Shown piece by piece: positions 13,325 to 22,234 of a stretch of 22,257 nucleotides of DNA. Location of the stretch: contig SXVG01000038.1 in the NCBI GenBank assembly GCA_005791685.1, forward strand, positions 1-22,257, written 5' to 3'. The notes below the pieces were generated by a model. It had not been told where the DNA came from, did no database searches, and saw only the letters and a list, made by a program, of their open reading frames with translations. Every line of letters starts with the position of its first letter. The first letter of the stretch is position 1. The DNA comes from Methylotenera sp. (GTDB taxonomy: Bacteria > Pseudomonadota > Gammaproteobacteria > Burkholderiales > Methylophilaceae). Position numbers and translations under genes: made by a program.

Positions 13325-15487
13325 ATGAAGTTCATTGTTTTACTTAGCGCCAGTTTAGGTGCCTTCTTACTTTACTTGCTGTCCAATGCAAGTGCCAATA
13401 CCGCTGCCTCTGGCGAGTACTATTCTTTGTTGGTTGCGCTGAACGTCTTGTTGGCTACCTTTCTTATCGGCGTGATCGTTTATCAAATTTGGCGTTTATA
13501 CAGGCAAATTCGTAGCGGCGTGGTTGGCAGTCGCTTCACCCGTCGATTGTTAGTCAGCTTTGCCATGATGGCCCTTATTCCAGGCTTAATCGTTTATTTG
13601 GTGTCGGTTAATTTCTTAACACGGTCCATTGAATCTTGGTTTAACCTGAAAGTGGAAGCCGCCCTAGAAGGGGGGCTTAATTTAGGCCGCACCGCTTTGG
13701 ATATCATGTTGCTGGATGTCAAAGAAAAAGGCGAAAACATGGCCAGCACATTGGCTTTTCAGCCGGCTAATAGTCGCTCTATCTTGAACGATTTGCGCGA
13801 AAAAAGTGGTGTTAAAGACGTGACTTTATTGACCGTGCAAGGCCGAATTCTGGAGGTGTCTAATAGCGACGCGACCACTATTTTGCCCGAATTGCCCAGC
13901 GTCGCGCAGCTCAGACAGGCACGCTTACGCGTCATAGGCAGCATAGAGCCGATTGCTAACAAAGGCTTGTACTTGCGGGTGTTGGTGCCGGTCAATGGTC
14001 AGGACTTAGCCGGTGAAACGCGCATATTGCAATTGTTGCAACCGGTGCCCAAGGCCTTGGCCAAAACCGCTGAGGCAGTGCAAGACGTCTATCAGGATTA
14101 CCAACAATTGTCGTATAGCAGAACCTCCTTAAGAGAGGTGTTTGCCCTGACCTTAACGCTGGTCATGATGTTGGCTATGCTGGGTGCGGTGGCGGTGGCT
14201 TTTGTCTTGAGTCGTAAGTTGTCGGCGCCGCTGACGGTCTTGGCAGAAGGCACAAAAGCCATTGCCAGTGGCGATTACAGCAGCGTACTGCCGTCCCATG
14301 GTAAAGATGAGCTGGGGGTATTGGTGCAATCGTTTAATAGCATGACGCAGCAGTTGGATGATGCGACTAAGGCGGCGGAAAGAAATCGTGCGCGGCTGGA
14401 GGCGGCGCGCGGGTACTTAGAAACCATCTTGGCGCACTTGTCCTCTGGGGTCATCGCCTTAAATAAACGTGGCGAATTACGTACGTTTAATGAAGCCGCC
14501 ATCAATATATTGGCCACCCAATTAGAGCATTGCGTGGGCTTGACCGTGGAGCAGATAATAGCCCAGCAACCGCGCTTAGAAAGTTTCTTTCTGGCAATCT
14601 CCATGCACAATCAGCATGCGGAGGGCAAGGCGCCTGCCATCGAAACGCCCGCACACGAGCTGGTCACGCAAATCGAACTGGTGACTGGGCAAGGCAAGCA
14701 AATTTTAACCTTACGCGGTACGCGCTTGCCTGACGGCGGCTATGTGGCGGTGTTTGACGACGCCACCAGCATGATACAGGCGCAGCGTGATGCCGCTTGG
14801 GGCGAGGTGGCTAGACGCTTAGCGCATGAAATTAAAAATCCATTGACGCCTATACAACTGTCGGCCGAACGCATGGCACATAAATTGATGGATAAATTGG
14901 ATGCCAGCGATGGGCAAATGTTAAAACGCTCCACCGCCACCATAGTCAATCAAGTCGACGCGCTCAAAAGAATGGTGAATGAATTCAGTGAGTATGCCCG
15001 TTCGCCTGCGCCGCAGTTGCAGGCTTTGGATCTGAATAAGCTCATACAAGAAGTGCTGTCATTTTACGATTTGCCGGCGAATAAACTGATTTTTTCTTTA
15101 GAAAAACAGGCGACGATGATTAAGGGTGACAGCACCATGTTGCGCCAAGTGATGCATAATTTATTGCAAAATGCCCAGGATGCACTGGTCGATCAGGCCG
15201 ATGCGCTGATAGAGGTGCAGACAAAATCCATGGGTGCCATGTTGGTGTTAACGGTGGCGGATAACGGGGCTGGCTTCCCGGCAGAAATGTTGGCGCATGC
15301 TTTTGAGCCTTACATGACGACCAAATCGCACGGCACCGGTTTGGGTTTGGCCATCGTTAAGAAGATCATAGAAGAGCACAAAGGCAGCATTAAAATTGAA
15401 AACCTAAACGACGCAACGGCCGCCCATAAGTCATCGGCCAAGGCACACGGGGCGCTGGTGACCATCAGCATCCCGCTATTGGCGTGA
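13325..15487 (+). CDS. ntrY: Sensor histidine kinase NtrY
   Basis: 720-residue membrane histidine kinase of the NtrY family. Predicted membrane segments lie at about residues 3-22, 35-56, 74-96 and 272-296. A periplasmic sensor region lies at about 100-270, with HAMP (297-349), PAS (360-475), HisKA with H501 in RLAHEIKNPLTP, and the HATPase domain with N612/N616 (HNLLQNAQDA), DNGAGF and GTGLGLAIV. All kinase residues look intact. The ATG at 13325 gives a first membrane segment in the family position; a TTG at 13283 inside the DUF4390 gene is possible. It should phosphorylate NtrX, 68 bases downstream. NtrYX pairs have been linked to nitrogen and redox/respiration control; the stimulus here is unknown. 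Confidence 0.92.
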   Translation: MKFIVLLSASLGAFLLYLLSNASANTAASGEYYSLLVALNVLLATFLIGVIVYQIWRLYRQIRSGVVGSRFTRRLLVSFAMMALIPGLIVYLVSVNFLTRSIESWFNLKVEAALEGGLNLGRTALDIMLLDVKEKGENMASTLAFQPANSRSILNDLREKSGVKDVTLLTVQGRILEVSNSDATTILPELPSVAQLRQARLRVIGSIEPIANKGLYLRVLVPVNGQDLAGETRILQLLQPVPKALAKTAEAVQDVYQDYQQLSYSRTSLREVFALTLTLVMMLAMLGAVAVAFVLSRKLSAPLTVLAEGTKAIASGDYSSVLPSHGKDELGVLVQSFNSMTQQLDDATKAAERNRARLEAARGYLETILAHLSSGVIALNKRGELRTFNEAAINILATQLEHCVGLTVEQIIAQQPRLESFFLAISMHNQHAEGKAPAIETPAHELVTQIELVTGQGKQILTLRGTRLPDGGYVAVFDDATSMIQAQRDAAWGEVARRLAHEIKNPLTPIQLSAERMAHKLMDKLDASDGQMLKRSTATIVNQVDALKRMVNEFSEYARSPAPQLQALDLNKLIQEVLSFYDLPANKLIFSLEKQATMIKGDSTMLRQVMHNLLQNAQDALVDQADALIEVQTKSMGAMLVLTVADNGAGFPAEMLAHAFEPYMTTKSHGTGLGLAIVKKIIEEHKGSIKIENLNDATAAHKSSAKAHGALVTISIPLLA

Positions 15488-15555
15488 TGCGATTGGTCGC
15501 GAGAACGATACAGAGAATGGCTATCCTACAATTGAGAATGTAAAAGACAACAAGC

Positions 15556-16872
15556 ATGGCAACAAAACATATATTAGTGGTTGATGACGAAATAGGCATA
15601 CGCGAATTGTTGCGGGATATCTTGCAAGACGAAGGTTATCACGTGCAGTTGGCAGAAAATGCCGCAGCGGCTCGGGCGGCGAGGTTACACGAACGGCCGG
15701 ATTTGGTGTTGTTGGATATTTGGATGCCCGATTGCGATGGCATTACCTTACTTAAAGAGTGGGTGAACAGTAGTTTGCTGACCATGCCGGTGGTGATGAT
15801 GTCAGGTCACGGCACGATAGATACGGCGGTTGAAGCGACGCGCATAGGGGCGTTTGATTTCTTAGAAAAACCCATTGCCCTGCAAAAATTATTAAAAACG
15901 GTCACGACCGCCTTGAAGCACGGCGAGCAACTGCCTAAATCGGCCATGAATCTAGCCAGCCTAGGTAAAAGCCCGATAGTCACCGCCCTTAAAGATAGGT
16001 TGGATAAAATTGCGTTAAGCCCCAATCCTGCGCCGATTTTATTAATTGGCGCCAAAGGCAGCGGTGCCGAACTGTGCGCGCGTTATTTGCAAGAAGTAGG
16101 CAGCCCTTGGTTGGCCTTAAGCGAATACGGTCGTTTGGCCAGTGAGCCCTTGAAAATTTTAGAGGGCTTGCGTGGCGGCGTGTTATTCCTGGCCGAGCTT
16201 GGTGAGCTTAATAAAGCCGAACAAAAGGGCTTGTTATTGCTGATTGCCAAGTCGGACAAATACCGTGTGCGTGTGGTCTGCGCCACCAGCGAAAACCTGC
16301 CCAGGTTACAGGCCGAGGGCTTGTTTGATTATAATTTGTACCAAACTTTGGCGGCGGTGTCGCTCAGCATGCCGGCTTTGGATGAGCACAAAGAAGACAT
16401 TCCCGATTTGGTGGGGGCCATTACCCATTTGCAATTGGAATTGGCCGGTTTGGAATACCGAGAGTTCGATGTGGCGGCTTTAAATGCCTTACGTAATGCC
16501 GATTGGCCTGGGGATTTAGCGCAATTGGATGCGGTCATCCGCAATTTATTGCAAACCAGTTTGGGCGAAAAAGTGGGCCTAGAAGACGTGACGCGGGTCT
16601 TGCATCAATTTGATGATAGGCAAGCCACGGCCACGGCAGAATTAACCGTGGCGGTGCAGATGAGCAGTGAGCAATCGGTTAGCTTAAGCTTGGACAGTGA
16701 TTTGCTTGACCAACCCCTGCGTGAGGCGCGCGATGCTTTTGAACGCCGTTACTTTGAGCACCATATCAAACTGGTGGCGCACAATATGAGCAAATTGGCC
16801 GATATTGCTGGTTTGGAGCGCACCCATTTATACCGCAAGCTGAAGCAACTGGGGATTAAGATTAAGGCTTAG
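15556..16872 (+). CDS. ntrX: NtrX-family response regulator with degenerate AAA+ domain
   Basis: 438-residue response regulator, partner of NtrY. The receiver (about 1-120) is intact: D10/D11, phospho-acceptor D54 (VLLDIWMP), and K105. The C-terminus (about 385-438) is an intact Fis-type helix-turn-helix (LADIAGLERTHLYRKLKQLGI). The middle AAA+ region (about 135-340) has lost its function motifs. The Walker A reads GAKGSGAE, so the essential lysine is Ala. The Walker B aspartate is Ala (FLAEL). GAFTGA and its flanking loop are deleted. The arginine fingers in the FREDLYYRL position read FDYNLYQTL, and sensor II lacks its arginine. It should therefore bind DNA as a phosphorylation switch without hydrolysing ATP or activating sigma-54 polymerase. 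The closing TAG overlaps the xth stop. Confidence 0.9.
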   Translation: MATKHILVVDDEIGIRELLRDILQDEGYHVQLAENAAAARAARLHERPDLVLLDIWMPDCDGITLLKEWVNSSLLTMPVVMMSGHGTIDTAVEATRIGAFDFLEKPIALQKLLKTVTTALKHGEQLPKSAMNLASLGKSPIVTALKDRLDKIALSPNPAPILLIGAKGSGAELCARYLQEVGSPWLALSEYGRLASEPLKILEGLRGGVLFLAELGELNKAEQKGLLLLIAKSDKYRVRVVCATSENLPRLQAEGLFDYNLYQTLAAVSLSMPALDEHKEDIPDLVGAITHLQLELAGLEYREFDVAALNALRNADWPGDLAQLDAVIRNLLQTSLGEKVGLEDVTRVLHQFDDRQATATAELTVAVQMSSEQSVSLSLDSDLLDQPLREARDAFERRYFEHHIKLVAHNMSKLADIAGLERTHLYRKLKQLGIKIKA

Positions 16873-17642
16873 GCGCGGTGGGCGATTTCCACTAGCACCG
16901 GCGTGTGATCAGACGGCCTTTCTAATTTGCGCGGGGCTTTATCTATATGCGCCGCCAAGCATTTTTCTTTTAGGGCATCGCTGACTAAAATATGGTCTAT
17001 GCGCATGCCTAAGTTGCGCCTAAACCCCAGCATGCGGTAATCCCACCAACTGTAGCTTTTATCGGCTTGTTCAAACAACCTAAAACTATCGTGCAAACCC
17101 AATTGCAGCAGCTCTTGAAAGGCCGCCCGTTCGGCTGGGCTGACTAAAATCTGGCCTAGCCAAGCGGCTGGGTCATGGCAATCTCTGTCTTCCGGGGCAA
17201 TGTTGTAGTCGCCCAGTAATAGCAATTCTGGGTAACGGACTAATTCGCTTTTAAGCCAGTTGTTGAGTGCCCCCAGCCAGCGCAGTTTGTATTGGTATTT
17301 ATCCGAATCGACCGCTTGGCCATTCGGTATATAGGCACACACCACTCGCATGCCGTGAATGTCGGCCGCAATCACCCGTTGCTGATCATCCTCAAATTGC
17401 GGTATGTTGTGTTGTATATTGGACAGCGGATGACGGCTCAATATGGCCACGCCATTATAGGTTTTTTGGCCTATGTGGGCGGCTTGATAACCGATCGCCT
17501 GCAATTGGGCATAAGGAAATTTTTGGTCTTCTTGTTTGGTTTCTTGCAAGCACAATACATCCGGTTGATTGGCGGCTAGCCAATCCAAGACATGCGGCAG
17601 TCTGACGTTTAAAGAGTTGACATTCCAGGTAGCGAATTTCAT
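16869..17642 (-). CDS. xth: Exodeoxyribonuclease III
   Basis: 257-residue AP endonuclease/3'-5' exonuclease of base-excision repair. Family catalytic residues are visible: N7 (WNVNSL), E34 (LQETK), the Y in CAYIPNG, the D/N pair in LLLGDYNIAPEDRD, the W/R/D pattern SWWDYRMLGFRRNLGMRIDHIL, and the closing H in ERPSDHTPVL. Length is standard. It is the last gene of the minus-strand run, 7 bases after prlC, so it is probably co-transcribed with it. The stop TAA (16871-16869) overlaps the ntrX TAG on the other strand, leaving no room for a terminator between the converging genes. An exoA-type paralogue is an alternative name, but the function is clear. Confidence 0.95.
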   Translation of the reverse strand: MKFATWNVNSLNVRLPHVLDWLAANQPDVLCLQETKQEDQKFPYAQLQAIGYQAAHIGQKTYNGVAILSRHPLSNIQHNIPQFEDDQQRVIAADIHGMRVVCAYIPNGQAVDSDKYQYKLRWLGALNNWLKSELVRYPELLLLGDYNIAPEDRDCHDPAAWLGQILVSPAERAAFQELLQLGLHDSFRLFEQADKSYSWWDYRMLGFRRNLGMRIDHILVSDALKEKCLAAHIDKAPRKLERPSDHTPVLVEIAHRA

Positions 17643-17649
17643 GACGCCG

Positions 17650-19692
17650 TTAGTTCATGCCATTATGGCGCAGCAAGGCGTCGATATTCGGCGCACGACC
17701 GCGAAACGCTGTGAAAGAATCCAAGGCTGGCCTTGCGCCGCCTTGCGCCAAAATTTCTTGCCAATAGCGTTGGCCGGTTTCTGGGCAAAGCACGCCATTT
17801 TCTTCAAACATACTGTAGGCATCGGCCGATAACACTTCTGCCCATTTGTAGCTGTAATAGCCGGCCGCATAGCCGCCAGAAAAGATGTGGGTAAAATTAT
17901 TAGGAAAGCGATTCCACTCGGGAGGCCGCACCACCGCGACTTCATCACGCACTTGGGCGATGAGATCCAAGGCGCTTTGATTGCCGTGTGGATCAAAAGC
18001 CCCGTGCAGGCGGATGTCAAATAAGGAAAACTCGATTTGGCGCATGGTTTGCATGCCGGCTTGAAAGTTTTTGGCGGCCACCATTTTGTCGAATAAGGCG
18101 CGTGGTAATTGTGCGCCACTGTCGACGTGAGCGGTCATGTGGCGCAGCACTTCCCATTCCCAGCAGAAGTTTTCCATGAACTGGCTGGGCAATTCAACCG
18201 CATCCCATTCCACGCCCTTGATACCAGACACGCTGTAATCGTCCACTTTGGTTAGCATGTGGTGTAAGCCATGGCCAAATTCATGGAACATGGTCAAGAC
18301 TTCATCGTGGGTAAATAAAGCCGGTTTGTCGCCCACTGGCGCGGAGAAGTTGCAGGTTAAAAAGGCCACCGGCGTGGTGACTTGGCCGAGTGCTTTACGT
18401 CGGGTGATGGCTTCGTCCATCCAGGCCCCGCCACGTTTGTTATTGCGCGCATACAAGTCCAGATAAAACTGGCCTATCAATTGCCCCTGCCCATCGTTGA
18501 TGTCGTAAAAGCTGGCAGTGTCATGCCAAACCGAGGCTTGCGATTTGACCACTTTGACCGCAAACAGGCTTTCAACCACCTTGAACAAACCGCTTAACAC
18601 CTTATCTTCAGGAAAATACTGTTTGACTTCTAGGTCTGAGAAAGCGTATTTCTCTTCGCGTAATTTTTCTGAGGCGTAGGCAATATCCCAGGCTTGCATG
18701 TCGGCTATGCCGAGTTTTTTTGCGTAGGCTTCAAGCTCTTGTTTGTCTTTTAAGGCATACGGTTTAGCTTTTTGACTCAAGGCTTGTAAAAACTCCTCAA
18801 CCTGTTGCGGCGATTCGGCCATTTTGGTGGCGACCGACAGCTCGGCATAATTGGCAAAGCCGAGTAATTTCGCCGCCTCCAGTCTGAGCTTTAAAATTTG
18901 CGCAATGATGGGGGTGTTATCCCATTCTGCTTTGCCAAATTCAGACGCGCGGGTGGCATACGCGCGGTATAGCGTTTCACGCAATTCACGGTTGTCCGCG
19001 TATTGCAGCACCGGTAAGTAGGAGGGAAAGTGCAAGCTAAATTGGTGGCCGCTCTTGCCGGCGTCCGTGGCCGCGGCTTGGGCGGTGGCCAATACGTCTG
19101 CAGGGATGCCACTCAAACGACTGACATCATCCACCAACAAAGTGTAATCGTTGGTGTTATCCAAGACATTTTCTTCAAACTTGGACGACAGCTTAGACAG
19201 TTCTTCTTGTATGGCTTTGAAGCGAATTTTTTGCGCCGGGGCCAATTCGGCGCCGCCTAGTCGGAAGTCGCGCAATTCGTTTTCTATGATTTTCTGCTGG
19301 GCCGGGGTCAGGTTGGCAAAGGCTTTATCGGCGCGTAGGCTACGGAATTTGGCGTACAAGCGCTCGTCTTGGCCGAGGTCGGCATAAAAATCCGTGAGTT
19401 TGGATAAGTTGTCATTGTAGGCTGTCCGTAAGGCTGGGTTATTGACTACCGCATTCATGTGGCCCACTTGCGACCAAGCGCGGGCCAGTTTTTCTTCCAT
19501 GTCCTCCAGTTTTACGGCAAAGTTATCCCAGCTGACTGGGTCCTTATTTTCGGCCAATGCGGCTATGCTGGCTCTGGCTTGGTTTAATAGATGGTCCATG
19601 GCCGGCGTCACGTGCTCTGCCTGCACTTGTTCAAACTTGGGTAAACCAGAAAAATGTAACAGGGGGTTGTGGGCTAATAATTCTTCAGACAC
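17650..19692 (-). CDS. prlC: Oligopeptidase A (M3 metallopeptidase)
   Basis: 680-residue cytoplasmic zinc peptidase that degrades short peptides, including cleaved signal peptides. The zinc motif HEFGH has ligands H470 and H474 and catalytic E471; the third ligand is E500 in DAVELPSQFMEN. The C-terminal FSGGYAAGYYSYKWAEVL is the family's substrate-binding stretch. Length matches E. coli PrlC/OpdA. The start is a GTG at 19692-19690 with AAGGA 7 bases upstream. It follows ptsI by 19 bases and precedes xth by 7. No functional link to the PTS is evident; a shared operon is likely from spacing. Confidence 0.96.
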   Translation of the reverse strand: MSEELLAHNPLLHFSGLPKFEQVQAEHVTPAMDHLLNQARASIAALAENKDPVSWDNFAVKLEDMEEKLARAWSQVGHMNAVVNNPALRTAYNDNLSKLTDFYADLGQDERLYAKFRSLRADKAFANLTPAQQKIIENELRDFRLGGAELAPAQKIRFKAIQEELSKLSSKFEENVLDNTNDYTLLVDDVSRLSGIPADVLATAQAAATDAGKSGHQFSLHFPSYLPVLQYADNRELRETLYRAYATRASEFGKAEWDNTPIIAQILKLRLEAAKLLGFANYAELSVATKMAESPQQVEEFLQALSQKAKPYALKDKQELEAYAKKLGIADMQAWDIAYASEKLREEKYAFSDLEVKQYFPEDKVLSGLFKVVESLFAVKVVKSQASVWHDTASFYDINDGQGQLIGQFYLDLYARNNKRGGAWMDEAITRRKALGQVTTPVAFLTCNFSAPVGDKPALFTHDEVLTMFHEFGHGLHHMLTKVDDYSVSGIKGVEWDAVELPSQFMENFCWEWEVLRHMTAHVDSGAQLPRALFDKMVAAKNFQAGMQTMRQIEFSLFDIRLHGAFDPHGNQSALDLIAQVRDEVAVVRPPEWNRFPNNFTHIFSGGYAAGYYSYKWAEVLSADAYSMFEENGVLCPETGQRYWQEILAQGGARPALDSFTAFRGRAPNIDALLRHNGMN

Positions 19693-19711
19693 TGCGTAAT
19701 CCTTATGGGGC

Positions 19712-21478
19712 TTAATTTAATTTTAAATGCGCGGGGCTATTCACTTTAGCGACCAGCGGCTCTATTTTTTCTATGTCCGTTTGCGCTAAAATTTTTCTAG
19801 CATGCTCGCGCAGTTGCACGATTTGGCTGCGTAAGATTTGTTGCTTGACGCTGAGTATGTGCGATGGGTGCATGGAAAATTGACGTAAGCCCATGCCTAC
19901 CAGCAACTTGGTCAATTTTATATCGCCGGCCATTTCGCCGCAGACCGACACCGATTTACCTAACTTTTCGCCGGCTTTGATGGTCATGGCGATCAATTTC
20001 AGCACCGATGGGTGCAAGGGATTGTACAGGTGTGCCACCGCGTCATCGGTGCGGTCTATGGCCAAGGTGTATTGAATTAAATCATTGGTGCCTATCGATA
20101 AAAAATCCAGCTCCTTGGCAAACGCTTCAGCATTGATGGCGGCGGCGGGAATTTCTATCATGCCGCCTAGGGCAATGTTTTCATTGAAAGCGATGTTTTG
20201 TTTACGCAAGCTTAGCTTGGCACGCTCTAATAATAATTTGCTTTGGCGCAGTTCGGATAAGTTAGACAGCATGGGGATGAGAATTTTGATCTGACCAAAC
20301 TGGGAGGCGCGTAATAAGGCGCGCAATTGCGTATGGAAAATTTGTGGCTCGCTCAAGCAATAGCGTATCGCGCGTAAGCCTAAGGCTGGGTTGGCGCAGG
20401 TGACCACGCTATCCGGATTCATTTGCTTATCGGCGCCTAAATCCAAGGTGCGGATGATGACAGGTGCACCTTTCATGGCCATGGCCACGGTCTTGTAAGC
20501 TTGGAATTGCTCTTCTTCGTCCGGCATGTCACGCCTGTTCATGAATAAGAATTCTGTCCTGTACAAACCTATGCCGGCGGCGCCGGATGCGTTCACCGCC
20601 ACCACGTCTTCCGGCACTTCAATGTTGGCCAATAAATCAATGGCTACGCCGTCTAAGGTCACCGCTTTGGTGGATTTAATGCGTTGCAGTTTTTGTTGCT
20701 CAAGTTCCCATTGCTCTTGACGCAATTTGTATTCGGTTAAGATGCTGGTGTCGGGGTTAACAATGACCACCCCTTGGCTGCCATCCACGATAATGAGCTC
20801 GCCGTCCCGAATTAAATCGCGCGCCCTTTGTAAGGCCACGATGGATGGAATGTTTAAGCTGCGGGCCAGTATGGCAGTATGCGAAGTGATGCCGCCGACG
20901 TCGGTAATGAAGGCGGCGAATTCATGGTGTTTAAATTGGATGGCATCGGCCGGCGAAATGTCGTGTGCGACCAAGATTAGTTTGCGCTCTTCTTTTAAGG
21001 CGCTGGTTTGTTGTTCGGTCGTGAGTTGATTGGAGTGGCCCAACAACACTTTAATGACACGCTCAACCACCTGTATGACGTCTTGTTTACGCTCACGTAA
21101 GTAGTCGTCTTCAATTTGTTCAAATTGTTCAACGATGTCGTCCATTTGCAATTTAATGGCCCACTCGGCGTTGCACAATTCATTGCGTATGATGTCTTTA
21201 GGGATTTCTGCCAGCGATTTATCTTCCAGCATCATCAGGTGGGTGCCGATAAAGGCGGCTAATTCAGCAGGCGCATTTTTACGAAAACTGCTGTTAATTT
21301 TCATTAAATCTTGCTTAACTGTGGCTATCGCGTCGCTAAAACGTTTTATCTCGGCATCGATTAAATGCGCCGGCAAGGGGTAATGCACCACTTCCAACAG
21401 GGCATTGGATACCAAGTGCGCATGGCCTATGGCGATGCCGCTGGAAACACCGACCCCGTGTAGGCAAAAACTAGTCAT
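19712..21478 (-). CDS. ptsI: PTS enzyme I (phosphoenolpyruvate-protein phosphotransferase)
   Basis: 588-residue cytoplasmic enzyme that takes phosphate from phosphoenolpyruvate and passes it to HPr. The phospho-histidine lies at H200 in GGITSHTAILARSL. The PEP-binding domain carries GLYRTEFLFMNR, DLGADKQM, EIPAAA, FLSIGTNDLIQY and the catalytic C513 in VSVCGEMAGD. Length and domains are complete, with the HPr-binding helical domain at about 25-145. The ATG at 21478 lacks a strong ribosome binding site but lies 18 bases after the HPr gene, so coupling is likely. With ManX and HPr it forms a phosphorelay; no EIIB, EIIC or EIID is in the window. In betaproteobacteria such sets usually serve regulation rather than sugar uptake. 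Confidence 0.96.
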   Translation of the reverse strand: MTSFCLHGVGVSSGIAIGHAHLVSNALLEVVHYPLPAHLIDAEIKRFSDAIATVKQDLMKINSSFRKNAPAELAAFIGTHLMMLEDKSLAEIPKDIIRNELCNAEWAIKLQMDDIVEQFEQIEDDYLRERKQDVIQVVERVIKVLLGHSNQLTTEQQTSALKEERKLILVAHDISPADAIQFKHHEFAAFITDVGGITSHTAILARSLNIPSIVALQRARDLIRDGELIIVDGSQGVVIVNPDTSILTEYKLRQEQWELEQQKLQRIKSTKAVTLDGVAIDLLANIEVPEDVVAVNASGAAGIGLYRTEFLFMNRRDMPDEEEQFQAYKTVAMAMKGAPVIIRTLDLGADKQMNPDSVVTCANPALGLRAIRYCLSEPQIFHTQLRALLRASQFGQIKILIPMLSNLSELRQSKLLLERAKLSLRKQNIAFNENIALGGMIEIPAAAINAEAFAKELDFLSIGTNDLIQYTLAIDRTDDAVAHLYNPLHPSVLKLIAMTIKAGEKLGKSVSVCGEMAGDIKLTKLLVGMGLRQFSMHPSHILSVKQQILRSQIVQLREHARKILAQTDIEKIEPLVAKVNSPAHLKLN

Positions 21479-21496
21479 GCGGCAGCGCTTTCATCA

Positions 21497-21766
21497 TTAC
21501 TCACCTTCACCGAAGTAGTTGGCTATCAGTGCACTAAGTGCAGTCACCGCCTCTTGTTCATCCGCGCCATTGGCTTCCAGGGTGACCATGGAGCCTTGTG
21601 CCGCGGCCAGCATCATGACGCCCATGATGCTTTTTGCATTGACGCGCCTGTCATTGCGAGTAATCCAAACTTCACTGGCAAATTGGCTGGCCGTTTGCGT
21701 GAGTTTGGTGGAGGCGCGGGCGTGCAGTCCGAGCTTGTTGATGATTTTTACTTCTAGGCTAATCAT
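21497..21766 (-). CDS. ptsH: PTS phosphocarrier protein HPr
   Basis: 89-residue phosphocarrier. The active histidine H15 sits in KLGLHARAST and takes phosphate from enzyme I. The regulatory serine S46 sits in NAKSIMGVMML, the motif phosphorylated by HPr kinase in organisms that have it; its conservation suggests an HprK elsewhere in the genome. The fold's strand and helix order fits HPr throughout. The ATG at 21766 has only a weak GGAT upstream, 57 bases downstream of manX. HPr passes phosphate to the EIIA protein encoded by the preceding gene. Confidence 0.96.
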   Translation of the reverse strand: MISLEVKIINKLGLHARASTKLTQTASQFASEVWITRNDRRVNAKSIMGVMMLAAAQGSMVTLEANGADEQEAVTALSALIANYFGEGE

Positions 21767-21823
21767 GCTTATTTAATCCAGTTTTATCATACGGAGTGAG
21801 AAGGCGTAGCTGACAAGGCCGGG

Positions 21824-22234
21824 TTACGCTTCATAACGTTCACAACATTCGCGGCTAAAATGCACCACGCCTTCACGGCCACCGGTCACGGCTTTTTCGA
21901 CTAGGGCCAGCAGGGATTCGTGCCTATAGGTCATGGTGCGTACTATCATGGGCATGTTCACGCCCGCCACGCCTTCCACTACCCCGGGCATGAGTAATTT
22001 GCTGACAATGTTGCAAGGTGTGGCACCGTACATATCGGACAGCACTAACACGCCATCGCCTTCATTGAGTTTGGCCACTAAGTTTTGTGCCACAGGCAGC
22101 AACTCATCTGGATCGTCTTGGTCGGTGACGGCTAGGTAGGCGACTTGCCTAGGTTCATTGCCAATAACATGCTGTGCGCACTCCATCAAACTTTTGCCCA
22201 AACTGCCGTGGGCGATGATTAAAATGCCTATCAT
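21824..22234 (-). CDS. PTS EIIA component, mannose family (ManX-like)
   Basis: 136-residue cytoplasmic EIIA-Man type protein. The phosphorylated histidine H9 lies in IIAHGSLGKSL, and the second conserved loop reads LSDMYGATPCN. Length and the run VLVLSDMYGATP match the family. It receives phosphate from HPr. The usual EIIB/EIIC/EIID partners are not visible, so this is probably part of a regulatory rather than a transport PTS. The ATG at 22234 has AGGAAA about 5 bases upstream. In betaproteobacteria it often follows hprK and rapZ; only 23 bases remain upstream here, so this cannot be checked. The C-terminal part (about 110-136), with two adjacent cysteines, is not assigned a role. Confidence 0.92.
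   Translation of the reverse strand: MIGILIIAHGSLGKSLMECAQHVIGNEPRQVAYLAVTDQDDPDELLPVAQNLVAKLNEGDGVLVLSDMYGATPCNIVSKLLMPGVVEGVAGVNMPMIVRTMTYRHESLLALVEKAVTGGREGVVHFSRECCERYEA

Noticed and set aside
21800..21832. Hairpin between manX and ptsH (GAAGGCGTA with TACGCTTC)
   Set aside because: It has a bulge, a 16-base loop and no T-run in either direction, and half of it is the manX coding end. Not convincing as a terminator. A TTGTCA/TATGAT pair nearby has a 19-base spacer, too long for a confident promoter.
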